Source: an uncultured Paracoccaceae bacterium (GTDB lineage: Bacteria > Pseudomonadota > Alphaproteobacteria > Rhodobacterales > Rhodobacteraceae). Taken from it: a stretch of DNA of 7,404 nucleotides. The stretch spans positions 1-7,404 of the forward strand of contig CALCPC010000360.1 of assembly GCA_937900975.1 (NCBI GenBank), given 5' to 3'. The notes under the pieces are model-generated. The model was not told where the DNA came from and made no database searches. It saw only the letters and a list, made by a program, of their open reading frames with translations. Below are positions 1-5,850 of the stretch, one piece after another. Made by a program: the position numbers and the translations under genes. Every line of letters begins with the position of its first letter. Positions within the stretch are counted from its first letter, which is position 1.

Positions 1-1128
1 GGGTTTGCCGCACTCGGCGGGGTTGCGACGGTCCTGATCGCGATGCCGCCGGTTCCGGCGGCTTGGTCGGCGGGGGGCGGGGCCGTTTTGCTGGCCGGTC
101 TGGCGGTTGCTGTGACCATCGGGGCGGTTGTCTTTCTCCGCCGGCGCCTTTCCGGCCGGGCCCGCACGGCGGCCACCGTTTTGGCGGTGGCGGTCGGCTA
201 TATCCTGGCGCGGCTTAGCTACGAAAGCGGGTCGGAGGCGATCGAGGCCGTGAACCCCGCCGCGACTGGCTATCTCGGCGGGTTCGGTCTGCCGGTGCTT
301 TTCAGCTGGGCGGTCGGCGGCGTTCTGGCGGCGGGGGCGGCTTGGGTGATCGGGAAGGTCGCGCTTGGCCTGCGCTCTGACTATCTGGCGATTGCGACGC
401 TTGGGATTGCCGAGATCCTGATTTTCACGATGAAGAACGAGGATTGGCTGACGCGCGGGGTAAAGAATGTGACCGGCCTGCCGCGGCCGGTTCCCTATGA
501 GGTCGCGCTGCAGGAGGCACCGTGGTTTCTGGCGCTTGCGGCGCGGTTGGGCCAAGAGCCGGCGCTGTTTGCGTCGGTCTTTGTGAAGCTGTGTTACACC
601 GGTCTTTTTGCCACAGTTCTTTTGGTGCTGTACGTGCTGGCGGAGCGCGCGCTTAACGCCCCGTGGGGGCGGATGATGCGGGCGATCCGTGACAACCGTG
701 ACGCGGCCGAGGCGATGGGCAAGGACGTCACGGGGCGGCATTTGCAGGTGTTCGTGCTTGGCTCGGCGGTGGTGGGCATCGCGGGGGCGATGCTGACAAC
801 GCTGGATGGGCAATTTACGCCCGGCACCTACAACCCGTTGCGCTTCACGTTTCTGATTTGGGTGATGGTGATTGTCGGCGGATCCGGCAACAACCGCGGG
901 GCGATACTCGGCGGGTTTCTGGTCTGGTTTCTGTGGATCGAGGTCGAGACGGCGGGGCCTTTAGTGATGGCGGCGCTGACATCCGGCCTTGATCCCGACA
1001 CGGTGCTTTATGACCGGTTGCGCGACGCAGGCCCGCATTTGAGGCTGTTTTTGATGGGGCTGATCCTGCTTTTGGTTCTGCGCTTTGCCCCGCGCGGTCT
1101 GATACCGGAAGAGCAGGTCAAGCGGTAG
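1..1128 (+). CDS. livM: Branched-chain amino acid ABC transporter permease LivM, 5' end outside window
   Basis: This is an inner-membrane permease subunit of a high-affinity branched-chain amino acid (Leu/Ile/Val-type) ABC importer, which normally pairs with LivH and the ATPases LivG/LivF. The frame is open from base 1, so the ATG at 43 is probably internal and the true start lies upstream. The visible part (375 residues) is very hydrophobic with about 8 membrane segments. It carries the family signature YLAIATLGIAEI followed by KNVTGLPRP, and a cytoplasmic loop GRMMRAIRDNRDAAEAMGKDV (positions about 667-730), which corresponds to the LivM coupling region that contacts the ATPase. The C-terminus ends RFAPRGLIPEEQVKR, a usual LivM ending. 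No livG/livF follows; the rest of the operon would have to lie to the left. The stop overlaps the convergent MFS gene by 11 bp. Substrate specificity within the family (amino acid, urea or amide) cannot be fixed from this subunit alone. Confidence 0.93.
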   Translation, partial: GFAALGGVATVLIAMPPVPAAWSAGGGAVLLAGLAVAVTIGAVVFLRRRLSGRARTAATVLAVAVGYILARLSYESGSEAIEAVNPAATGYLGGFGLPVLFSWAVGGVLAAGAAWVIGKVALGLRSDYLAIATLGIAEILIFTMKNEDWLTRGVKNVTGLPRPVPYEVALQEAPWFLALAARLGQEPALFASVFVKLCYTGLFATVLLVLYVLAERALNAPWGRMMRAIRDNRDAAEAMGKDVTGRHLQVFVLGSAVVGIAGAMLTTLDGQFTPGTYNPLRFTFLIWVMVIVGGSGNNRGAILGGFLVWFLWIEVETAGPLVMAALTSGLDPDTVLYDRLRDAGPHLRLFLMGLILLLVLRFAPRGLIPEEQVKR

Positions 1129-2314
1129 CGCGCACCCGAATGTGCGGCAGAAGAAGCAAAAGCGCCCCAGACACCGCGAAGGCCGAGATCGTCAGCACCA
1201 TCGACACAACCGTTTCGTCGTAAAAGGCGCCCGAGATCAAACCGGCGGCCGCGCCAGCCCCAAGCTGCAAGGCCCCAAGCAAAGCAGAGGCTTGTCCCTG
1301 GGGCAGATCCGGCGCGGCGTCCAGCACGATGATGGGCGCCGTGGCGAGCACCCCGGCAAGGGCGATGCCGTAAAGCGTCATCGCGATCATCATCATCTCA
1401 ATCCGCGGCGGCCCGAGCGCCAGGGGCACGGTCAGCAACGAGACCGAGAAGATAAGCAGAAGGGCCGAAAGGCCAAGCATACGCTCAGCCGGCACAGCGG
1501 CAGCGGCGCGGGCGGAGGCCAAACTTCCCACCATAAAAGCGCCCACAATCAGCAGCGTCGACAGGCCAAAGCGCTGCACCGGGAGGTCGAACACATCGCG
1601 AAAAATAAGCGGCGCCGAGGAGATATAGGCAAAATAGGCACCGAAGGCGAGCGAGCCGCCAAGCGCCGGCCGCAAATAGCGGCCCCGCGTCAGAAGCCTT
1701 CGGTAATCGCCAACCACGCCCGCCGGGCGCACGGTTCGCTTGGCCGACAGGGTCTCTGGGACCAGCCAGGCGACCCACAGCGATACGGTCAGCGCAAGCA
1801 CCGCGCACAGCAAAAACCCAGCGCGCCAGCCGAACCAGACATGAAGATAGGATCCAATCAAGGGCCCAAGGGCCGGCGCCGCCCCGATGGCAAAACCGTA
1901 AAGCGCAAGCACCCGGACAGAACCGGCGCGTCCGTAAAGCTCTCTTATAATCAGGATCACGACCACCGAAGGGACGCTTGAAAACAGCCCCTGGACAAAG
2001 CGCATCGCCAAAAGCGCCTCAATACTGCCGGCGAACATCGCGGCGATAGAGGCCAAAGCGAACAGCCCGAAGGCCGATAGGAGCAGAAGACGCCGGCCCA
2101 GAACCTCAGAAATCGGACCGTGCACAAGATGCGCAAGCGCATAGGCCAAAAGGTTTATGCCCACCACCATTTGCGCGGTTTGCGCGTCGGTCGCAAAAAT
2201 CTTGGGCAGATCCGGGATCGACGGCGCAACCAGATCCGTGGAAAGAATGCTGACCCCAGTGCATGCGGCCAGCACAAAGGGGATCAGACGGTGAGGTCTG
2301 GTGGCATCCGGCAT
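1118..2314 (-). CDS. Bcr/CflA-like MFS multidrug efflux transporter
   Basis: This is a proton-coupled drug/H+ antiporter-like exporter of the major facilitator superfamily, about 398 aa with some 12 hydrophobic segments, in the inner membrane. Family marks, numbered from the chosen start, are the TM1 acidic motif TDLVAPSIPDL (Asp27), typical of Bcr/CflA proteins; the motif-A loop GPISEVLGRR after TM2 (residues 66-75); RFVQG in TM4 (Arg105); and the antiporter motif C-like GAAPALGPLIG in TM5 (144-154). The frame extends upstream to 2389, but that would overlap lysR by 58 bp and adds a charged, non-membrane leader. I therefore choose the ATG at 2314-2312, 17 bp after the lysR TGA. No strong Shine-Dalgarno sequence precedes it, so translation may be coupled to lysR. 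The 3' end overlaps livM tail-to-tail. The substrate is unknown; chloramphenicol/bicyclomycin-type export is a family generality only. Confidence 0.88.
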   Translation of the reverse strand: MPDATRPHRLIPFVLAACTGVSILSTDLVAPSIPDLPKIFATDAQTAQMVVGINLLAYALAHLVHGPISEVLGRRLLLLSAFGLFALASIAAMFAGSIEALLAMRFVQGLFSSVPSVVVILIIRELYGRAGSVRVLALYGFAIGAAPALGPLIGSYLHVWFGWRAGFLLCAVLALTVSLWVAWLVPETLSAKRTVRPAGVVGDYRRLLTRGRYLRPALGGSLAFGAYFAYISSAPLIFRDVFDLPVQRFGLSTLLIVGAFMVGSLASARAAAAVPAERMLGLSALLLIFSVSLLTVPLALGPPRIEMMMIAMTLYGIALAGVLATAPIIVLDAAPDLPQGQASALLGALQLGAGAAAGLISGAFYDETVVSMVLTISAFAVSGALLLLLPHIRVRATA

Positions 2315-2331
2315 CGCTGGCCCAACTGGTG

Positions 2332-3342
2332 TCAGAAATTTCGGTCCAGACCCGCCGCGGCAAATCCGGAAATAACGCTGTCTTGCCAATGCTCACTGTT
2401 GAAATCGCTAAAATAGCTTGGATGAATAAATTCGTCCCGGAACCAAGGGAATTTGACCGGGTCGAACGCCGCGCTTAACCAATCGATCATGGTGGCGACC
2501 CTGGGCGTGCGACGGGCATCGGGATGGTATGTCATCCAGATGTCCATGCGGTGGTGGATGCCGATGTCGATCGGCGTGACGTTCACCCCAAGTGCAGAGG
2601 TGAAGGTGGCCAGCCCGCCGATGCCAGCACCGCGCTCGACCGCATAAAAATGCGCAGCGCTGGAGTTTGTGCGAATGCCAACGACGCCCTCGATATCCTC
2701 AATCTCCAGATACCGCGGCCACGCGCCCTCATCAAGTTGCGGGCCGACTTGATCGACCAACCGGTGGTCGAGCATGTCGCTGCGGGTTTTTGGGATGCCG
2801 TAAAGCTCAATGTACCGGCGCGAGGCGTAAGGGTAGACATGCAGCGCCCCGAGCCGCTTGCGCATCACATTGGGGTTTGTCGGTTCTTCGAATTGAACCG
2901 CGATATCCGCCTCCATCCGGGCAACATCGACGGGCGCCTCGCTGGTGCGCAGGTCGATGACCATCATCGGGTTGCCCTTTTGGAACTCAATCAGGCGCGG
3001 CATCAGCCAATAAGTCCCCACGCCCTCGGTCGCGGCGATGCGCACAATACCCCGTTTGGAGCCGCCAAAGGTTTCAAGCCGGCGCTGAAAATCGAACGCG
3101 CCTTGCTCGATCTGGTTGGCGCTTGAGACCAGCCGCGCGCCCTCGCGCGTCAGCCGCACCCCATTGGGCAAACGGTCAAAGAGGATAAACCCCAAATCCT
3201 CCTCCAACGCGCTGATCCGTCGGACAACGGTGGAGGATGTCAGGTTGAGCTGCTTGGCTGCGGCCCGGAAGCTTAACGTACGCGCACACTTGAGAAAAAC
3301 TTTCAGATCGTCCCAGGACGGGTCTGGTTTTGCTTTCGACAT
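2332..3342 (-). CDS. LysR family transcriptional regulator
   Basis: This is a cytoplasmic DNA-binding regulator of 336 aa. The N-terminal winged HTH (about residues 10-68) is clear: LKVFLKCARTLSFRAAAKQL, then a recognition helix with SSTVVRRISALEEDLGFILFDR, followed by LTREGARL. A linker helix leads into a periplasmic-binding-protein-like effector domain (about 95-305). The end, around PWFRDEFIHPSYF, is an extension beyond the ~300-aa LysR average; similar tails occur in alphaproteobacterial LysR proteins of this subgroup. The ATG at 3342-3340 is preceded on its strand by AGGA four bases upstream, a usable but closely spaced ribosome binding site. It is probably cotranscribed with the MFS exporter 17 bp downstream and is divergent from the GNAT cluster. 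LysR proteins usually control a neighbouring divergent or downstream gene and themselves, so either neighbour is a candidate target. The effector is not predictable. Confidence 0.93.
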   Translation of the reverse strand: MSKAKPDPSWDDLKVFLKCARTLSFRAAAKQLNLTSSTVVRRISALEEDLGFILFDRLPNGVRLTREGARLVSSANQIEQGAFDFQRRLETFGGSKRGIVRIAATEGVGTYWLMPRLIEFQKGNPMMVIDLRTSEAPVDVARMEADIAVQFEEPTNPNVMRKRLGALHVYPYASRRYIELYGIPKTRSDMLDHRLVDQVGPQLDEGAWPRYLEIEDIEGVVGIRTNSSAAHFYAVERGAGIGGLATFTSALGVNVTPIDIGIHHRMDIWMTYHPDARRTPRVATMIDWLSAAFDPVKFPWFRDEFIHPSYFSDFNSEHWQDSVISGFAAAGLDRNF

Positions 3343-3488
3343 GGTATCCTGCTGCGTTTGTGCATCGCCCTGTTGTCGAAACTATACCCTGCACTCCCCG
3401 ATGGAAAGTGTTAACTCATTTGTTATCCGCGTGAACTGGTCCGCCGATTTCTGGCTAAATCACTAGAACAGGTCGCTCGTATCACGCT
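3343..3488. promoter_or_regulatory. Divergent intergenic region between lysR and the GNAT cluster
   Basis: These 146 bp must hold the promoters for leftward lysR-MFS and the rightward GNAT cluster. For lysR, a good -10-like TATAGT lies on the minus strand at 3386-3381. A partial -35 (TTTCCA, 3407-3402; four of six matches) sits 15 bp upstream, which is a short spacer. For the rightward cluster, a weak candidate is GTGAAC (3431-3436), 18 bp, CTAAAT (3455-3460). The sequence is more AT-rich than the surrounding genes. These motif calls are by eye and weak; the placement between divergent genes is the stronger evidence. Confidence 0.5.
3446..3461. promoter_or_regulatory. Candidate operator: inverted repeat GATTT-N6-AAATC
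   Basis: A perfect 5-bp inverted repeat with a 6-bp spacer (GATTT ctggct AAATC) lies 27 bp upstream of the ATG at 3489 and overlaps the candidate rightward -10. Its size and place suit a repressor or activator site for the divergent LysR protein or the XRE protein. It gives T-N10-A rather than the textbook LysR T-N11-A spacing, so the assignment is tentative. Confidence 0.25.
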
Positions 3489-4106
3489 ATGACATCGATA
3501 ATTAAGGAGTTTGATACGCTCGCCGCACCTCTGGCTCAATCACGGGTCAGCATTCGGCGCGCAACGGCGGAAGATATAGTCGCCGTTTACCCGCCAGAGT
3601 ATGCGAATGCCGCAGATCAACTCGCTGATCGATCAACATGTGAGCGTATAAGGCAGGCTAATCGCGACAATATTTGGACCATTGTGAGGCGGTCCAACCA
3701 GCAGATCCTTGGGTTTTATGCCATGGTGATGCTGTCAGAGGCGGGGCAGAGCGCCCTTTTAATGGGCAGGTTCGCAGCGCATGACCCCGCAATGGCCCAT
3801 ATCGCGGCCGATGGGGCGCCCGTCGCTGCCATCTATAAATGGGGTGTGCATGCCCCGGGGATCGCTGCGGGTGGGATACCCTTGGTTGCCGCACGGCTGC
3901 AGATGCCAGGCTACCGGCAGGCCAACCTGTACGGCACAGGCACAACCATCGGGGGGCGGCGGATCATGGTGGCGCAGGGCTTTGTCCCGCGCAACGACCC
4001 GCGGACGCCCGGGCTTTTTGAGTACAGACGTCTCGCAAATCGCAGCCAGAGCGCGGCGTCCGCGCCTGGCCTTTCTCAATCAACGGAAGGGGGTTCCAAT
4101 GCCTGA
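3489..4106 (+). CDS. GNAT-like acyltransferase (first gene of cluster)
   Basis: This 205-aa soluble protein probably has the GCN5-related N-acetyltransferase fold. The N-terminal strand SIRRATAEDI (residues 21-30) is the usual GNAT beginning. It is followed by helices, then a strand pair around QILGFYAMVML (72-82), and the region YKWGVHAPGIAAGGIPLVAARL (116-137), where the acyl-CoA-binding motif A should be. The end, RIMVAQGFVPR (158-168), matches the common late GNAT pattern. The classic Q/RxxGxG/A loop is not evident; APGIAAGGI could be a variant of it, so acetyl-CoA use is uncertain. Residues 184-205 look like a low-complexity tail. The ATG at 3489 has no good Shine-Dalgarno sequence, and the frame has no alternative start before a TAA at 3456. 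An AAGGAG at 3504-3509 lies inside the gene and is not followed by a suitable start. It overlaps the next gene by 8 bp. The substrate is unknown. Confidence 0.72.
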   Translation: MTSIIKEFDTLAAPLAQSRVSIRRATAEDIVAVYPPEYANAADQLADRSTCERIRQANRDNIWTIVRRSNQQILGFYAMVMLSEAGQSALLMGRFAAHDPAMAHIAADGAPVAAIYKWGVHAPGIAAGGIPLVAARLQMPGYRQANLYGTGTTIGGRRIMVAQGFVPRNDPRTPGLFEYRRLANRSQSAASAPGLSQSTEGGSNA

Positions 4107-4724
4107 TGGCAGCCAACACTTTACATCGCACAGTCTCGCGCCGCCGGTCGACCATGAGCCAGAGTTGAGCGTGACCACGGCGCGCACCATGAACGACATG
4201 ATGCGCGTCACCGCCGTGCGGGCCGCGGTTTATATGGCAGAGCAGGACTGCCCGTTCGATGAAGAGTTCGACGGCAACGATTTCTGCGCAACGCATATGA
4301 TCGGCTGGGTCGAGGGGGAGCCCGTTGGCTGCCTTCGGATCCGCTATTTCGGTGGTTTTGCAAAGGTCGAACGGGTGGCGGTGCGGCAGCGGTTCCGGAC
4401 CTCGGCGATTGCGCTTAAACTGATCCGGGCGGCATTCGAGCATTGCGCGCGGAAAGGCTTTACCCGTGTTCTGGGCCATGTCCGCGACGATTTGGTGCCT
4501 TTTTACAAGACCTTAGGATGCCGCGTCGCCGACACTGGGCGCCAGGTCGTGTTCTCGGAATACTCCTTTACCGAAATGATTTGGGAGGCACGCCGCCCGA
4601 CAACGCCCTGCCGCATGAGACAGATACCTACGATCAGATACGGCCTGAAGGCGCCAGGGACGACACCGGGGTGTTGGAGAAATCGGCCGCCCGCACGCTT
4701 GCCTATCCCATTGCCGCCGAGTGA
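4099..4724 (+). pseudogene. GNAT family acyltransferase with an apparent -1 frameshift near its C-terminus
   Basis: The start is ATG 4099, preceded by a purine-rich Shine-Dalgarno (GGAAGGGGG, 4085-4093). Residues 1 to about 163 form a convincing GNAT domain: Glu/Asp-rich segment 54-60, strand GEPVGCLRIRYF (73-84), strand and helix VERVAVRQRFRTSAIALKLI (90-109), then FYKTLGCR (135-142) and VFSEYSFTEM (151-160). The motif-A glycines are replaced (RQRFRTSAI), which recalls acyl-ACP-using GNAT relatives more than acetyl-CoA enzymes; that is inference. After about 4585 this frame becomes an Arg/Pro-rich shadow that runs through the next gene to 5031. The frame one base back (codons starting at 4587) instead gives a plausible 45-residue tail beginning GTPPDNALPHETD and ends at TGA 4722-4724, 14 bp before the next start. 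An intact protein would be about 208 aa. The cause could be a real mutation, a sequencing error or recoding. Confidence 0.72.
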
Positions 4725-4725
4725 C

Positions 4726-4731
4726 AGGAGG
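4726..4731 (+). promoter_or_regulatory. Strong Shine-Dalgarno AGGAGG
   Basis: A perfect AGGAGG lies 7 bases before the ATG at 4739. It fixes the start of the isochorismatase-like gene and argues against the in-frame GTG at 4721, which overlaps the TGA of the preceding frame. Confidence 0.8.
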
Positions 4732-4738
4732 GGACGCT

Positions 4739-5293
4739 ATGACCGCGATTATCCGACCTGCCCCGCAAGTGTTTCGCCGAACACTTCCGCTGATGGTGGT
4801 GTTTGGCGCGTTCGAGGGGCCAGAGACAGGCCGCCCCGCAAGCCTGGCCGAGACCACAGCGATGAGCGACATGCTGGAGACCGCGCGCCGCTATCGCTGG
4901 CCGCTGGCCTTTTGGCGCAGACTGCGCCCGGACGGTGCGCTGCCGCCGGGTCATTGGCTTCCCGGTTGCCGCCCGCGGGTGATGGACCGGGTTTTCGAGG
5001 GGCGCAGCGCCGCGCCGCTCGACAATCGTGAGTTTCGGGCGGTGTTGTCGCGGCCCGAATGCACGGAGATTTTCGCGCTCGGGCTGCGGAACGATTCGTC
5101 CTCAAACGCGTTTCGGAGCGATGTGGCGAATTTGAGATGCAGACTTGTGCTTGTGCCCGACGCTCAGGTGCTGCTGAATTGCAGCGGGGAGGCCAGGAAC
5201 AGCATCCCCCAGCACGGCATCCCAGTGGAAGCCATCGGGTGCGATCAGATCCGCATCCAGGACTGGAAGAAATGCCTTAGAAAGCTGGAGTGA
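4739..5293 (+). CDS. Isochorismatase-fold (cysteine hydrolase superfamily) protein, probably catalytically dead
   Basis: This 184-aa soluble protein has the length and order of motifs of the isochorismatase/nicotinamidase superfamily. These are a first strand LMVVFGAFEG (18-27), helix and strand ARRYRWPLAFWRRLRP (49-64), the family-typical HWLPGCRPRVMDRVFEGR (72-89), DNREFRAVL (95-103), strand IFALGLRNDSSSNAF (111-125), and a late VLVPDA strand (137-142). The usual Asp-Lys-Cys triad is missing in my by-eye alignment: Phe22 stands at the Asp site (normally D.Q), Gly88 at the Lys site, and Ser121 at the nucleophile Cys site. The protein is therefore probably a pseudoenzyme with a binding or regulatory role, though a changed chemistry cannot be excluded. 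The start at 4739 has a strong Shine-Dalgarno sequence. The stop TGA overlaps a GTG start by four bases. Fold assignment is fairly confident; function is not known. Confidence 0.75.
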   Translation: MTAIIRPAPQVFRRTLPLMVVFGAFEGPETGRPASLAETTAMSDMLETARRYRWPLAFWRRLRPDGALPPGHWLPGCRPRVMDRVFEGRSAAPLDNREFRAVLSRPECTEIFALGLRNDSSSNAFRSDVANLRCRLVLVPDAQVLLNCSGEARNSIPQHGIPVEAIGCDQIRIQDWKKCLRKLE

Positions 5294-5466
5294 AACGGGT
5301 GGACTTAGTGATGAATGCGCAGAGCGATCGGGAAAAGGAGGCCATCCTCAGAATGATGGTCTACATCAAGCACGAATTGCTCAGAAACAGTTGTGAAATC
5401 GAAGCAAAACTAGTTGCTAAGGCGATCGACACCTTTCAGCATCGCCTCGGTAAGGAGATGGAATAG
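5290..5466 (+). CDS. Small helical protein of unknown function (58 aa)
   Basis: The GTG at 5290 overlaps the previous stop (GTGA), suggesting translational coupling. An alternative ATG at 5311 would give 51 aa. Neither start has a strong Shine-Dalgarno sequence. The protein begins MKRVDLVMNAQSDREKEA and continues with ILRMMVYIKHELLR, EIEAKLVAKAIDTF and QHRLGKEME. It is charged, with regularly spaced hydrophobic residues predicting two amphipathic helices and no membrane segment. It has one Cys and no recognisable domain. The coding sequence is more AT-rich than its neighbours. The position at the end of the GNAT/isochorismatase cluster suggests a partner or adaptor role, but I do not recognise the family. 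Main doubts are its size and the start choice. Confidence 0.55.
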   Translation: MKRVDLVMNAQSDREKEAILRMMVYIKHELLRNSCEIEAKLVAKAIDTFQHRLGKEME

Positions 5467-5510
5467 TACACTTTATGATAATTTTGTTTCCAAAGGCACA
5501 ACCTAAGGTC

Positions 5511-5540
5511 GAAGGGTAGGCTGCTGCAAATTTGCCCTTC
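5511..5540 (+). terminator. Hairpin after the cluster, possible weak terminator
   Basis: GAAGGG (5511-5516) pairs with CCCTTC (5535-5540), extended inward by A-U and G-U pairs. The hairpin follows the small ORF's stop by 44 bases. No T-tract follows, so it is at best a weak or processing-type terminator and may instead be a regulatory element for the XRE gene. Confidence 0.25.
5526..5535. promoter_or_regulatory. Perfect 10-bp palindrome GCAAATTTGC, candidate operator
   Basis: GCAAATTTGC is its own reverse complement and lies 54 bp upstream of the XRE start. XRE/Cro-type dimers often autoregulate through short palindromes near their own promoter, which makes this the best local candidate. The binding link is inference. 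Confidence 0.3.
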
Positions 5541-5589
5541 TAGCGTCGCCCTCTGAAATCCCTAAAATTGGGTCAAAGGGTGGAGGTCG

Positions 5590-5820
5590 ATGTTCGAGGA
5601 AACGGTCAAACATATCGGCGAACGCATTTCAGAGACGCGCTCCCGCCGGAACATTACGGCGGAACAACTCGCGACCTGGAGCGATAGCGGGTCGGACGAT
5701 CTGCGCGCGGTAGAGGCGGCTAGACGCACGGTGCGGTCGGACGAACTTTTCAGATTGGCCTCGGCGCTCGACATTCCGGTGAAGGAATTTTTCGGGTCGC
5801 CACAGGAGGCAAGCGTATAG
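5590..5820 (+). CDS. XRE (Cro/CI) family HTH transcriptional regulator, small
   Basis: This 76-aa protein consists almost entirely of one HTH_3-type domain. Helix 1 is VKHIGERISETRSRR (6-20) and helix 2 ITAEQLATWS (22-31). The recognition region is around SGSDDLRAVEAARRT (33-47), and helices 4-5 are RSDELFRLASALDIPVKEFFG (49-69). The ending 'LASALDIPVKEFF' is a strong family mark. There is no extra sensor domain, so it may act as a simple dimeric DNA-binding protein controlling itself or the GNAT cluster just upstream. The ATG at 5590 follows GGAGG (5582-5586) at only 3 bases, rather close; no other start lies upstream before an in-frame TAA at 5563. Several antisense frames over it look like shadows. 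Targets are unknown. Confidence 0.85.
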   Translation: MFEETVKHIGERISETRSRRNITAEQLATWSDSGSDDLRAVEAARRTVRSDELFRLASALDIPVKEFFGSPQEASV

Positions 5821-5823
5821 CGG

Positions 5824-5841
5824 CGGCGGTCGAAACCGCTG
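5824..5841. repeat. Short hairpin with CGAA loop after the XRE stop
   Basis: CGGCGGT (5824-5830) pairs with ACCGCTG (5835-5841), with one G-U pair, around a CGAA tetraloop, starting 3 bases after the XRE stop. It is probably part of the 3' end structure. No T-tract follows. Confidence 0.35.
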
Positions 5842-5850
5842 TCCACAGGT

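Larger units (their letters stand above)
5467..5589. promoter_or_regulatory. AT-rich upstream region of the XRE gene
   Basis: This gap separates the small protein from the HTH gene. It contains a -10-like TATGAT (5474-5479; an overlapping GATAAT at 5477-5482) with no clear -35, a hairpin and a perfect palindrome (listed separately). It is likely to hold both the cluster's 3' end and the promoter or operator of the XRE gene. Confidence 0.4.

Noticed and set aside
1142..1981. 279-aa rightward frame opposite the MFS gene
   Set aside because: Extremely Arg/Lys/His/Gln-rich antisense shadow of a membrane protein gene, with no domain.
2315..2389. Longer MFS start giving 25 more residues
   Set aside because: It would overlap lysR by 58 bp and add a basic leader unlike Bcr/CflA proteins; the ATG at 2314 places TM1 at the usual distance.
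2524..3126. 200-aa rightward frame opposite lysR
   Set aside because: Antisense shadow of a clear LysR gene, with no own features or ribosome binding site.
3964..4479. 171-aa leftward frame under the GNAT genes
   Set aside because: It lies opposite two overlapping GNAT frames; it is rich in Arg, His and Pro and has no recognisable domain.
4580..4586. TTTGGGA heptamer resembling a -1 slippery site in the second GNAT gene
   Set aside because: Codon boundaries in the zero frame (att tgg gag) do not fit the X XXY YYZ phase needed for programmed -1 slippage, so a mutation or sequencing error is the simpler explanation.
4721..4738. GTG start for the isochorismatase-like gene
   Set aside because: It overlaps the preceding TGA and lies upstream of the perfect AGGAGG, which instead serves the ATG at 4739.
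4588..5031. Open frame continuing the second GNAT gene through the isochorismatase-like gene
   Set aside because: The composition is Arg/Pro-rich without domain features, and it overlaps a gene with a strong ribosome binding site and clear family motifs.
5562..5846. 94-aa leftward frame opposite the XRE gene, a possible antitoxin-toxin style overlap
   Set aside because: Ser/Arg-rich with no domain; the sense-strand HTH protein explains the coding signal.
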